DNA from: Chitinophagaceae bacterium UBA4857 | Lineage (GTDB): Bacteria; Bacteroidota; Bacteroidia; Chitinophagales; Chitinophagaceae | Length of the DNA stretch: 64,000 nucleotides | NCBI GenBank assembly: GCA_002399735.1 | Contig: DHEF01000039.1 | Location: 131,577-195,576, forward strand | Direction of reading: 5' to 3' | Shown: piece after piece, positions 8,848 through 16,430 of the stretch | How the letters are laid out: each line of letters opens with the position of its first letter | How positions within the stretch are numbered: position 1 is the first letter of the stretch | Notes under the pieces: generated by a model | The model's database searches: none | Seen by the model: the letters and a program-made list of their open reading frames with translations, nothing else | What the model was told of the DNA's origin: nothing | Program-made: the position numbers and the translations under genes

Positions 8848-9576
8848 TTATATAGATTGGCCACCATCAAGAAGAAAATTTGATCCTGTAATGAATGCAG
8901 CACTGTAGCCCGATAAATAAGTTATCATATCAGCCACTTCATTGGCTTTGCCCATTCTCAATAAAGGAATGCTGCTGATCAGTTGCTTCTCTAAATTACT
9001 ATCCAAGCCTATTTTATTCATAATTTCTGTTGCCACAGGGCCCGGGCTAACCGCATTCACCCGAATGTTGCGGGAAGCCAATTCAAGCGCTGCAATTTTC
9101 ATAACAGCATTAATAGCTGATTTACTGGCTGCATATACTGATGCACTCTGTGGAGATATGGTAGCAGATGTTGATGATAAAAATACCACGGAAGCATTAT
9201 CATTTAGAATAGGGATAAATTTACTCAACGTAAAATAAGCTCCTTTAAAATTTACATTCATTATTTCATCAAACACATCTTCCGTCATTAGTTCAATAGG
9301 CGCAAATTTGGTAATTCCTGCGTTTATCAGTAAAATATCTACTTTGCCAAATTGCGTTCTTACCTGATCTGCCAGTTTTTCAATGTCAGATAAATTGGAT
9401 TGGTCAGCCAATAAACCGTTTACCTGTAGCGCTGCTGCTGCTGTTTCAATAGCTTCTTTTCTTCTGCCGGTTATAATAACCTTGGCTCCTTTTTTGCTAA
9501 GCGCTTTTGCTGTGGCATAACCTATACCACTGTTGCCACCCGTAATAACGGCAACTTTATTTTTCAAACTATTCAT
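8848..9576 (-). CDS. classical SDR-family oxidoreductase
   Basis: This 242-residue protein has every mark of a classical short-chain dehydrogenase: the dinucleotide-binding TGGNSGIG (residues 12-19), ADQSN, INAG (84-87), catalytic Ser135, and Tyr148-Lys152 in YAASK, ending in FITGSNFLLDGG. TGRRK after the second strand has an Arg where NADPH-preferring enzymes do, suggesting NADP(H); the substrate is unknown. It lies 23 bp downstream of a second SDR gene and upstream of the AraC regulator; together they look like one regulated redox operon. Confidence 0.93.
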   Translation of the reverse strand: MNSLKNKVAVITGGNSGIGYATAKALSKKGAKVIITGRRKEAIETAAAALQVNGLLADQSNLSDIEKLADQVRTQFGKVDILLINAGITKFAPIELMTEDVFDEIMNVNFKGAYFTLSKFIPILNDNASVVFLSSTSATISPQSASVYAASKSAINAVMKIAALELASRNIRVNAVSPGPVATEIMNKIGLDSNLEKQLISSIPLLRMGKANEVADMITYLSGYSAAFITGSNFLLDGGQSI

Positions 9577-9599
9577 GTTAATTTTTTTGAGGAGGTGAA

Positions 9600-10595
9600 T
9601 TAATCAATATGGAATGCAACGCCTGTCATTGTTTCACTCAATGTCCATAAACGTTTAGCATTGGCTTCATCTAAAGAGTAAGCTTTTACACCGGCAGACA
9701 TTTCCTTATCAGCAGCTAATGGGGCAATGTCCGCATCTTCGCAATACACACCGCCTATATTGTTTAATAAATTACTGCTGGCACACCAAATAGTTGTGGC
9801 GGCACCTTGTGGAATGTTTTTTAACGAGGCTGCTACTTCGGGTAACATGTTTCCGTTTTCATCACAAAAACCCATTTTTATAAAGAGTGCTAATGGTGCT
9901 TCTCTTCCTAATTCAGTTCCGCCAATTGAACCCGGGTGTAAGGAGTAGGCTCGTACGCCAAAATCTTTAACACGATTATCCAGTTCTAGCGAAAATAAAT
10001 TAGTGGCTGTTTTCGATTGACCGTAACCTAGCAAGGTTTCATATTCCCGCTGTTCAAAATTGGGGTCTTCAAAATTGAAAGGCGCAAACTGATGTCCGTG
10101 TGAGGATACATTGATGACTCTTGCACCATTAGCTTTTTTCAACGCCGGCCAAAGCCTTGCTGTTAGTTGAAACTGTGCCAGATAATTAGTAGCTAATTGC
10201 GATTCAATGCCACGGCTATCTTTTCGCAGCGGCACCCACATAATACCTGCATTGTTAATCAGTAAATGTAGCGGCCTACGGGATGATAAAAACTTTGTTG
10301 CAAACACATCAATAGCGTCAGGACTAGCTAAATCCATTTCTTCAATTTCTACATTGGTTAGATGGCCCAGGTTTTTCTTGGCCTTTTCAATATCTCTGGC
10401 AGGTACAATAACTGTTGCTCCGGCCGCAGCCAGCGTTTGAACGGTTTCTAAACCAATACCGGTGTTACCACCTGTAACAATGGCAATTTTCCCTGTAAGT
10501 TCAACCCCTTTAATTACCTCACTTGTTGTAGATGTTGCGTTAAACCCCGAGCCTAGTGGTTTTTGTAATGCTCCCTGATAATTGTTTTGTTCCAT
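9600..10595 (-). CDS. SDR-family oxidoreductase, retinol-dehydrogenase-like
   Basis: The 331-residue protein carries TGGNTGIG (41-48), INNAG (113-117), Ser164 in NVSSHGH, and Tyr191-Lys195 in YGQSK. The length, VPARD after beta-2, and the long C-terminal part match the RDH/WWOX-like SDR branch, often annotated as generic oxidoreductases. It is the first gene of the three-gene operon with a second SDR and an AraC regulator. A TACTTTTG box lies 29 bp before the start. Confidence 0.9.
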   Translation of the reverse strand: MEQNNYQGALQKPLGSGFNATSTTSEVIKGVELTGKIAIVTGGNTGIGLETVQTLAAAGATVIVPARDIEKAKKNLGHLTNVEIEEMDLASPDAIDVFATKFLSSRRPLHLLINNAGIMWVPLRKDSRGIESQLATNYLAQFQLTARLWPALKKANGARVINVSSHGHQFAPFNFEDPNFEQREYETLLGYGQSKTATNLFSLELDNRVKDFGVRAYSLHPGSIGGTELGREAPLALFIKMGFCDENGNMLPEVAASLKNIPQGAATTIWCASSNLLNNIGGVYCEDADIAPLAADKEMSAGVKAYSLDEANAKRLWTLSETMTGVAFHID

Positions 10596-10623
10596 TTTTT
10601 TGTTTTAAATGTTTTTGATGGGA

Positions 10624-10631
10624 CAAAAGTA
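10624..10631 (-). promoter_or_regulatory. candidate -7 box of the SDR-SDR-AraC operon
   Basis: The minus strand reads TACTTTTG, an exact TANNTTTG match, 29 bp upstream of the ATG at 10595. It is the same octamer as seen before the cyclase and SymE-like genes. No clear -33 TTG is seen. Confidence 0.45.
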
Positions 10632-10849
10632 AAGTGGATATAATGGGGCGACTTTGTTTAAAAGTCCGAATATGCTTTGCTTAAAAGATCGGATTTATGA
10701 TTAATAAGTCGGTTTTTTATTTTGTAGAAGGGGCGTATTTGTTTTGTCGGCTGATTATGAAGCTGAGAATTGTACATAACTTATACAGCAATGTAGGGTA
10801 AACTGTTATAAAACCAAATGTGATTGCAAAAAAAGTAAAGTGTAACTAA

Positions 10850-11662
10850 CTAGCCCACTTTAACTTTATCAAAGACAAGTCTTCCATAAAAAAACCAGGG
10901 TAAAAAAGTCATTCCCATTGCAAATGCACTTGAACAGTTAAAACTTTTTACCATTTCTTTATTAATAAAATATTTAGGAATAAACCTGAGCAAAGGAATA
11001 CAAAGAGGAAAAATCCACCAGATAGGTTTATGGGTAATGTTTAATAAAACAAGATTGTTTTTTATTGGAATAATTGCATGTATACCGTTTCGGTTATATT
11101 GCTTAAACAGACAAAATAAACTAAAAAAGTAAATAACAAATATTGTCAGGAACAATTTTGACGTAAACAGCATATACAAAAAATGAGCTAATTGGCGGTT
11201 ATATAAGGCATCAAAAACTAACTGAAAAGGCAGAATAAATGTACTGTATAAAAAATCAGAAAGGCTGAAACGGGGTTTATAGAAAATGCCTTCAAAATCA
11301 TTTAATAACGCCAATATTCCGCCTCTATATTCTCCGGTTTTTACCGGTTTATTAATTGTTTGGTTCAAATAATGAAAAATCAAATCACTCAGGTATTTGA
11401 AAACATAGCTGAATACAATAATTAAAAAGGAAACAATTAAGATTTTATAAAAACCTTTTTCACTTTTATTGATAACCTCTTTGTAGACAAAAAACAATAT
11501 AATAATGTAGACAAGATTAGTAAAGTAGGTATCAAAAATCTGGTGAAAAATGCCAAATTGTCCAGGTTGCTGAATATTAGAAATTACATTATACAGGCTA
11601 AATAAAAAACTAGTTAATAACAAGTATATAAGACTATACTTTAAGCCGATTTTTAGTTCCAT
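10850..11662 (-). CDS. multi-TM protein with DUF5684-like C-terminus
   Basis: The 270-residue protein is hydrophobic along most of its length (about seven TM segments). The C-terminal third, IPIKNNLVLLNITHKPIWWIF through AFAMGMTFLPWFFYG, has the pattern of DUF5684 (signal-peptidase-associated small membrane domains with an N-terminal IP-x-YN-like motif, a WW pair and AxGLxFLPxIF). The N-terminal two thirds resemble nothing I can name. It is monocistronic on the minus strand. Confidence 0.7.
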   Translation of the reverse strand: MELKIGLKYSLIYLLLTSFLFSLYNVISNIQQPGQFGIFHQIFDTYFTNLVYIIILFFVYKEVINKSEKGFYKILIVSFLIIVFSYVFKYLSDLIFHYLNQTINKPVKTGEYRGGILALLNDFEGIFYKPRFSLSDFLYSTFILPFQLVFDALYNRQLAHFLYMLFTSKLFLTIFVIYFFSLFCLFKQYNRNGIHAIIPIKNNLVLLNITHKPIWWIFPLCIPLLRFIPKYFINKEMVKSFNCSSAFAMGMTFLPWFFYGRLVFDKVKVG

Positions 11663-11728
11663 GGTGTTTTTATAAAATTGCCGCTAATGTACAAGTTTTA
11701 CGCATGTTAGTAACCAGGGGAAGTACAA

Positions 11729-11765
11729 TAGTTATACTTGACCTAAACCTTGTCAGGTGTAACTA
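11729..11765. other. hairpin downstream of the symE-like pseudogene
   Basis: The arms TAGTTATACTTGAC (11729-11742) and GTCAGGTGTAACTA (11752-11765) pair at 12 of 14 positions around a 9-nt loop. It lies 3 bp past the pseudogene stop. There is no T-tract on either strand, so intrinsic termination is not shown. Confidence 0.5.
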
Positions 11766-11768
11766 TTG

Positions 11769-11951
11769 CTATCCTTTATCTATTGTAATGATTAGTTTGT
11801 TTTTCTGCACTTGAATTTTGACTAGTTTTCCTTCTTGAAACCCTGCTTTTTCCAACCATTTTCCCTCAAGTCAGATTTCAGGAACAGTAGTATAGTCCCA
11901 CTGTGTGAGGCGAAACTTGCGATATATTTTTAGTTTCCTGACAAGGCCCAT
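11769..11951 (-). pseudogene. SymE-like toxin gene broken by an in-frame TGA
   Basis: Translated from the ATG at 11951, the frame reads MGLVRKLKIYRKFRLTQWDY, then TTVPEI, stop, LEGKWLEKAGF, and continues with QEGKLVKIQVQKNKLIITIDKG to a TAG at 11769. It aligns without gaps to the intact SymE-like protein at 33223-33402 (KKVYTKFR, IPEIRLEGKWLEKLGF). The TGA at 11871-11873 stands where the intact copy has Arg, so a single CGA to TGA change explains it. The SymE family folds like SpoVT/AbrB DNA-binding proteins. It is divergent from an XRE gene, exactly as in the intact copy. No open frame longer than 26 codons remains. Confidence 0.85.
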
Positions 11952-11979
11952 TATTGTGTTCGTTATTGCGAACACAATA
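11952..11979. promoter_or_regulatory. 11-bp inverted-repeat operator between symE-like pseudogene and XRE gene
   Basis: The arms TATTGTGTTCG (11952-11962) and CGAACACAATA (11969-11979) are perfect complements with a 6-nt centre. The site abuts the pseudogene start codon. A third half-site, GTGAACACAA, overlaps the GTG start of the XRE gene at 12008. This is a textbook position for autoregulation of both divergent genes by the XRE protein. Confidence 0.75.
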
Positions 11980-12007
11980 TAAAAATAAAATTTGGAATTT
12001 CGCTATA

Positions 12008-12232
12008 GTGAACACAAAAGAAGAAAAATATTTAAAAAAATTAGGTACCAGAATCAAGGAGTTGAGAGAGGAGAAGGGGCTTGATCAAAAAGCTTTTGCA
12101 TTTGATTGTGAGATTGGCAGGACTCAATTACACATGATTGAAAATGGTAAAACCAATCCGCGTCTGGGCACTTTAATAAAAATTGCCGGCGGTCTGGAGA
12201 TTTCTTTGCCGGAATTATTTGATTTGTATTAG
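12008..12232 (+). CDS. XRE-family HTH regulator paired with symE-like pseudogene
   Basis: I start at GTG 12008 (VNTKEEKYLKKLGTRIKELRE). The open frame begins at 11954, but the extra 18 residues would be read from the operator. The paralogous regulator at 32913-33128 also starts with GTG at the same alignment position. The ~74-residue product is a single Cro/C1-type helix-turn-helix: KELREEKGLDQKAFAFDCEIGRTQLHMIENGKTNPRLGTLIKIAGGLEISLPELF. It probably represses itself and the divergent gene, whose toxin is dead here. Its own frame is intact. Confidence 0.85.
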   Translation: MNTKEEKYLKKLGTRIKELREEKGLDQKAFAFDCEIGRTQLHMIENGKTNPRLGTLIKIAGGLEISLPELFDLY

Positions 12233-12674
12233 GATTCAATTTTTTCCCACTATCAAAGTTAGAGGCTGCAATTTTCATGGAGGCATGCGTTTTAAGCCTC
12301 TATCCACATAGCTTTAAACGAGCAAACTAAATGTTGATGCCCTCTCTGTCGATAACCGATGCTGGTTGAAAATATATTTAGCGGTTATATACAAAGTTAA
12401 TAATTACAAAGTGTAGACAACTCGTGTACAATACAATGCTGTAGCAACACTTTGAAGCTTAATCCATTGGTTTTAAAACAGCGTTACGCCTAAATTATTT
12501 TTGGTTTATCCATTCCATCACCGAGAGTGACTATCATTTCATCAGTAGTCAGTGATTAAATTGTTGGTTAGGCAGCTCTTTTTGTATTTTTCTGTTGGGC
12601 TTGTGTGCTTACGAAAATGCAATTTTTTAATCACGTACACCTATAAAAAAGTCATAAAAAAAGTGAATAATGTG
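12233..12674. other. non-coding gap, nothing recognised
   Basis: About 440 bp lie between the XRE gene and the DUF2490 gene. No open frame resembles a protein I know, and I found no strong inverted repeat. It may hold debris from whatever brought in the SymE/XRE pair. Confidence 0.5.
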
Positions 12675-13424
12675 CTACCCAATAGCGTGGACTTTATTTG
12701 TCTTTGTCTGTTTGTGTAACTGATAAGTTAAATTCAAAAAGATATTGTTTTCTTGTAGTTGGGTTGTGCTTGTTACAGGTAGTCGGGTAATGTGCATGTA
12801 ACCGATGTCAAATTTCAGAGAAGGCAAAATTTTGTATTCAAGGTTTAGTCCAAGTCTGTCGTGGTCAAAAAAATGGTATTGCGTTGTGCCTGAAAGGTTA
12901 AAAAGTAATTCGTCAAAAAGGGAAAGTTGTATTTTGTCGGTAAAGTAGTAACGAAATCCAAAGCGGTTTCTCAGGCGTGTTATGTCCGATTGGTTGTTGT
13001 CAAATATTCGGTATTCAATAGCTGTTCTGTCCACTACATAAATTTTTTTTACTATGCTATGTTGTAATTCAACTGCTGCCGAAAAACGGATTTCGCTGTT
13101 GGGTGTTATGTTTTCGTCTGTTTGTTTCTGAATGATTTTGTAATTGGAAAAATAAGCAAATGGGGAAAGTGAAAATTTCACATCGTTATTATGCTGGTAA
13201 TGCACCCAGTTTCTGAAAGTGAACATCAAATTTTTGTCAAATAAATTTGCATTTTCAAATCCGTTTTGTCGCCTGTGCTGAAACTCGTTATCTATTTTCA
13301 ATTTCTTGCCAACAGGAACGCTCAACGTACCACGAAACCAAACATTGTAATGTTGTTGTGCCTGCAAAGTTTGGGCAATAGAAATCCATATTGCTGCTGT
13401 CAGCAATTTTTTAAACCAATCCAT
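12675..13424 (-). CDS. DUF2490 outer-membrane beta-barrel protein
   Basis: The 249-residue protein has a signal peptide (MDWFKKLLTAAIWISIAQTLQAQ) and then alternating strands with aromatic girdles, starting WFRGTLSVPVGKKLKIDNEF QHRRQ and including LRNRFGFRYYFTDKIQLSLFDE. This is the DUF2490 pattern of a small outer-membrane barrel. It is the last gene of the sulfur cluster, 9 bp after the DUF6691 transporter gene on the same strand, and could provide an outer-membrane route; the family function is unknown. Confidence 0.8.
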   Translation of the reverse strand: MDWFKKLLTAAIWISIAQTLQAQQHYNVWFRGTLSVPVGKKLKIDNEFQHRRQNGFENANLFDKNLMFTFRNWVHYQHNNDVKFSLSPFAYFSNYKIIQKQTDENITPNSEIRFSAAVELQHSIVKKIYVVDRTAIEYRIFDNNQSDITRLRNRFGFRYYFTDKIQLSLFDELLFNLSGTTQYHFFDHDRLGLNLEYKILPSLKFDIGYMHITRLPVTSTTQLQENNIFLNLTYQLHKQTKTNKVHAIG

Positions 13425-13433
13425 AAATGTTTT

Positions 13434-13961
13434 TTAGTGAGGAAGTTTTTCTCTGAAATATCCGTAAACCCAGGTTCCTGCAATGGCACTTAAAAGCGTA
13501 ACGACAATAACGGTGGCTCCTGTTCCAATTTGGGCAAACAACGGACCGGGGCATGCTCCCGTAATTGCCCAACCGAAACCGAAAATCAAACCGCCATAAA
13601 TTTGTCCTTTGTTGAATGTTTTGGGCGAAATTTTAACAGGCTCGCCGTAAATGGTTTTGATGTTGAATTTCTTAATCAGCAAAACGGAAATCATACCCAC
13701 AACAACAGCGCTTCCTATTACGCCATACATGTGAAACGACTGCAAACGAAACATTTCCTGTATACGAAACCAGCTTATTACTTCGGCCTTTACGAACACG
13801 ATGCCGAATAAAATGCCCACAATTAAGTACTTCAAATTATGATACCATTTGTGCTGTAATTGGCTTTCGTTTACACACATGGCGTCTAAAGAACGAAGCT
13901 CCTTTTTAGTTGACAATTGAGAATTGACAGTTGAAAGTGATATTTGATTATTTGTTTTCAT
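13434..13961 (-). CDS. YeeE/YedE-type sulfur transporter, DUF6691
   Basis: From Met 13961 (MKTNNQ) the protein is ~175 residues with four or five TM segments and the family core LIFGFGWAITGACPGPLFAQIGTG, whose Cys is the position used for sulfur relay in thiosulfate transporters of the YeeE/TsuA group. DUF6691 and its half-size YeeE partner (14400-14963) normally occur as a pair. The N-terminal residues SLSTVNSQLSTKKEL are encoded by a copy of the local ATTGACAATTGA repeat, so the true start may be further in. The partner genes are separated here by a reverse-strand insertion. Confidence 0.85.
   Translation of the reverse strand: MKTNNQISLSTVNSQLSTKKELRSLDAMCVNESQLQHKWYHNLKYLIVGILFGIVFVKAEVISWFRIQEMFRLQSFHMYGVIGSAVVVGMISVLLIKKFNIKTIYGEPVKISPKTFNKGQIYGGLIFGFGWAITGACPGPLFAQIGTGATVIVVTLLSAIAGTWVYGYFREKLPH
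13908..13937. repeat. ATTGACAATTGA-type repeat inside a gene start
   Basis: Two units, GTTGACAATTGA and GAATTGACAGTTGA, lie in tandem and are read through by the first codons of the DUF6691 gene. The same units recur at 14341-14400, 16357-16430, 17862-17890 and 17961-18012. Confidence 0.75.
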
Positions 13962-13971
13962 TTTTATCTTT

Positions 13972-14346
13972 ATTACAAAAAAATATGGCAAAGGAATTGT
14001 TGCTGCAAAATCTTATGCTTTTGCATTAAATATTATTTCGCTTTACAAGCATTTGGCTTCGGAAAAGAAAGAATTTGTTATATCTAAACAACTGCTTCGC
14101 AGCGGAACAGCAATCGGTGCGTTGATACGTGAAGCTGAACACGCTCAAAGCAAAAAAGATTTTCTCAATAAAATGAACATTGCTTTGAAAGAAGCCAATG
14201 AAACCGAATATTGGATTGACCTTTTAAAGGATTCAGGATTTATATCTTCGGAAGAATACAATAACATTTCTCAACAAATTAAAGAGTTATTAAAATTGCT
14301 AGTCAGCATTGTGAAAACTACTAAACAAAACCTTAATATCAGTTGA
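13972..14346 (+). pseudogene. four-helix-bundle (S23/IVP-like) protein lacking a normal start codon
   Basis: The reading frame gives KKYGKGIVAAKSYAFALNII, SLYKHLASEKKEFVISKQLLRSG, TAIGALIREAEHAQSKKDFL and ETEYWIDLL. This is the full four-helix bundle family (23S rRNA intervening-sequence protein-like, ~120 residues). No ATG, GTG or TTG is in frame upstream of Lys-Lys-Tyr-Gly; only ATT at 13972 is available. The ATG at 13985 is one base out of frame next to a run of seven A. Either the start was lost by a frameshift or ATT, or the internal TTG at 14053, is used. It lies antisense within the sulfur cluster between two repeat blocks, as an insertion would. Confidence 0.7.
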
Positions 14347-14400
14347 TAATTGACAATTGACAGTTTTTCACTATCCATTTTCCACTCTCAACTGTCCACT
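14341..14400. repeat. ATTGACAATTGA-type repeat block
   Basis: TTGATAATTGACAATTGACA is followed, after ~20 bp, by the complementary style CCACTCTCAACTGTCCACTC, making a loose inverted arrangement that ends at the stop codon of the YeeE gene. It flanks the inserted four-helix-bundle gene on its right. Confidence 0.75.
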
Positions 14401-14963
14401 CACAAAGAGAGAATAAAAGGTAAAATCAAATTAGCCATAATAAAACCGCCAATCATAAAACTTATAGTTGCTACTAACGAAGGCCATTGCAAATTAGATA
14501 ATCCCATAATGGCGTGTCCGCTGGTGCAACCACCTGCATAACGTGTGCCGAAGCCTACTAAAAAGCCTCCTACAATCATCACTAAAAATCCTTTCAGCGT
14601 AAATAGTGTTTGCCAGTTCATAATATCTTCCGGTACTAAATTATTGTAATTGGTAATGCCGTAACCTGCCAATTCTGTGGCTAATTGTGGATTTACTTCA
14701 ATAGGATTGGGATTTGATAAAAGGTTGATAGCAATTGCCCCACCAAGGAAAATTCCGAACACAAAAACCAAATTCCATACTTCTTTTTTCCAATCGTATT
14801 TAAAAAATGGAATGTTGGCGGGCATACAAGAGGCACAAACGTGCCGCAATGATGAGCTGATGCCAAACGATTTGTTGCCAATAATTAAAAGCGCAGGAAC
14901 CGTGAGCCCAATCAAAGGGCCGGCCACATACCAAGGCCAGGGTTGTTTTATAAATTCTATCAT
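14400..14963 (-). CDS. YeeE/YedE-family sulfur (thiosulfate) transporter
   Basis: The 187-residue inner-membrane protein has about five TM segments and two conserved Cys motifs, RHVCASCMPANIPFF near residue 40-55 and RYAGGCTSGHAIMGLS near 140-155. The second is the hallmark of the Sulf_transp (PF04143) family, which moves thiosulfate through a Cys-lined channel. It is the usual partner of the DUF6691 half-protein at 13434-13961. It lies 36 bp downstream of the DUF6132 gene, in the operon order typical of Bacteroidota sulfur clusters. Confidence 0.87.
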   Translation of the reverse strand: MIEFIKQPWPWYVAGPLIGLTVPALLIIGNKSFGISSSLRHVCASCMPANIPFFKYDWKKEVWNLVFVFGIFLGGAIAINLLSNPNPIEVNPQLATELAGYGITNYNNLVPEDIMNWQTLFTLKGFLVMIVGGFLVGFGTRYAGGCTSGHAIMGLSNLQWPSLVATISFMIGGFIMANLILPFILSL

Positions 14964-14999
14964 TTTATTTATTCTTGAATATTATCTGTAAATTTTCTT

Positions 15000-15197
15000 T
15001 TATGGCTGTTGTTTTTTAAACATTGAAAACAAAAGCCCTCCCATAATTGCACCGTAAATAGTGCTGTTAGTTGGGTTTGAAGTAATGGCACAACTTCCCG
15101 AACTGCACCCCACCTGTTGCCAATAAAAATAGCCAGCTATTGCCCCGACAAATATGCCTATGATGGTTAGTAAATGTTTTTTAGTCAAGCTCTTCAC
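15000..15197 (-). CDS. DUF6132 small membrane protein
   Basis: This 65-residue protein has two TM helices (IIGIFVGAIAGYFYW and TIYGAIMGGLLFSMF) joined by a loop with QQVGCSSGSCAITSNP. That matches DUF6132, a tiny family regularly encoded beside YeeE-type transporters and rhodaneses. The two loop Cys could carry sulfane sulfur, but that is inference. It is encoded between the methyltransferase and YeeE genes on the same strand. Confidence 0.8.
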   Translation of the reverse strand: MKSLTKKHLLTIIGIFVGAIAGYFYWQQVGCSSGSCAITSNPTNSTIYGAIMGGLLFSMFKKQQP

Positions 15198-15239
15198 AGC
15201 AAATATTTTTTATTTTATATTGTCATCAACAGTAACACA

Positions 15240-15300
15240 GATGAACTTTACTTGCGACGCTCCGTTCATCGTCCCGTCCGCTAATCATCATCGTGTTGTA
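15240..15300. repeat. degenerate R2-family repeat
   Basis: CTTGCGACGCTCCGTTCATC followed by CCGCTAATCATCATCGTGTT resembles 7733-7797 (TTGCGTCGCAC and CGCTAATCAGCATCGTGTT) in order and spacing. It fills the 200-bp gap upstream of the DUF6132 gene. Confidence 0.4.
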
Positions 15301-15400
15301 ATAAGTCTGTTTTCTTAATCCATTATGTTATACTTGTATAAAGTTCTTTTTAAACAATCAGCAACATGCTCTTAAAGTTACGAGCTTCATAAATTGCCGT

Positions 15401-16039
15401 TCATTGGCTTTCCTTTTTTATCAGGTTAATAAACACTTCAGCTTTGGCCCTTGGCGCAATACTATTGTAACATTCGCCCATTGTTTTAATGGTAAAATGT
15501 GGTTCAAAGATTGGCTTGTATTCGCAAGGGCAACCGCCAAATGGTGGAAACGGTTGGTTAAATTGTTTGTCAAACAAAACCCCGATTATTTTACCATTTT
15601 CGTTAAGCAATGAAGCCGTTTTTTCTGCATACTCTTTTCGTCTGTTGGGTGGAATAGCACAAAAAAAAGTTTGCTCTATAATCAAATCGTAATTGCCCTG
15701 ATGATTGAAAAAATCATCACATAAAACTTTAACCTGTGGTTTACCTGCAAACTTTTCTGATAATGTTTCAACGGCTTTGGGTGCAATGTCAATTAATGAG
15801 ATATTAGTAAATCCATTTGCCAACAAATATTCTGCTTCGTAAGCATTGCCACAACCCGGAATAAGAATAGCTGCGTTTTTATTTGCGTATTGTGCCAAAT
15901 ACTCCGTAATGGCAGGCGAAGCCTGACGCATATCCCAACCTGTTTCATTGTTCTGCCAACGCTCATTCCAATAGTTTTGGTCAAGCGGGTTTTCGCATTG
16001 CGTTACACAACATTGCAAGTCTTTTTCTTCTTTATTCAT
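15401..16039 (-). CDS. TPMT-family SAM-dependent methyltransferase
   Basis: The 212-residue protein starts with the thiopurine-methyltransferase signature NYWNERWQNNETGWD and has the SAM-binding ILIPGCGNAYEAEYLL, LIDIAP, and YDLIIEQTFFCAIPP with PFGGCPCEYKPIFEPHF. Members of this family methylate soft nucleophiles such as thiols, thiocyanate, hydrogen sulfide or selenide. Its start overlaps the end of the rhodanese gene by 8 bp, so the two are translationally coupled. In this sulfur cluster, methylation of H2S or thiocyanate is a sensible inferred role. Confidence 0.88.
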   Translation of the reverse strand: MNKEEKDLQCCVTQCENPLDQNYWNERWQNNETGWDMRQASPAITEYLAQYANKNAAILIPGCGNAYEAEYLLANGFTNISLIDIAPKAVETLSEKFAGKPQVKVLCDDFFNHQGNYDLIIEQTFFCAIPPNRRKEYAEKTASLLNENGKIIGVLFDKQFNQPFPPFGGCPCEYKPIFEPHFTIKTMGECYNSIAPRAKAEVFINLIKKESQ

Positions 16040-16349
16040 TTACTATGCTATTTACATTTTGTCGGGTTCCGCCATTGATTACATTTTTAAAACCGTTGCT
16101 TTCCAAAATATTTTTTGCCTGACTGCTACGGTTTCCGCTACGGCAAAAAACAACAATGTTTTTCTTGTTTTTGAATTTGGATAATTGGCTTTGCACTTTG
16201 TCTAACGGAATGTTTACCGCACCTTTTACACTACCGCCTGAAAACTCGGCAGGTGTGCGAACATCCACTAAAAACGCACCGTTTTTTACAGCTTCTTTCA
16301 ATTGGCTGTTGTCTGTTGGTGCAAACAGATTTTTAAATATTCCGAACAT
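16032..16349 (-). CDS. single-domain rhodanese (sulfurtransferase)
   Basis: I start at Met 16349 (MFGIFKNLFAP). The open frame reaches 16412, but the extra 21 residues (LLYIVNYQLSIINSKK) are translated repeat. The 105-residue product is one rhodanese domain: LVDVRTPAEFSGGSVKGAVN and the active loop FCRSGNRSS with Cys69. It moves sulfane sulfur to cyanide or thiol acceptors. It sits 74 bp downstream of the CstB-like gene with a repeat block between, and overlaps the methyltransferase gene by 8 bp. Confidence 0.9.
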   Translation of the reverse strand: MFGIFKNLFAPTDNSQLKEAVKNGAFLVDVRTPAEFSGGSVKGAVNIPLDKVQSQLSKFKNKKNIVVFCRSGNRSSQAKNILESNGFKNVINGGTRQNVNSIVNE

Positions 16350-16356
16350 TTTTTTT

Positions 16357-16430
16357 GAATTGATAATTGACAGTTGATAATTGACAATGTATAGTAATTT
16401 GTCCATTATCAATTATCCATTGTTAATGGA
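16357..16430. repeat. ATTGACAATTGA-type repeat block
   Basis: TTGATAATTGACAGTTGATA and the complementary TCCATTATCAATTATCCATT lie ~15 bp apart and could fold back on each other. The block occupies the whole gap between the CstB-like gene and the rhodanese gene. Confidence 0.75.

Noticed and set aside
12233..12674. Degraded gene after the XRE regulator
   Set aside because: I tried all frames by eye and found no stretch that resembles a known protein.
13985..14029. ATG at 13985 as start of the four-helix-bundle gene
   Set aside because: It is one base out of frame with the family's sequence and meets a stop after 14 codons.
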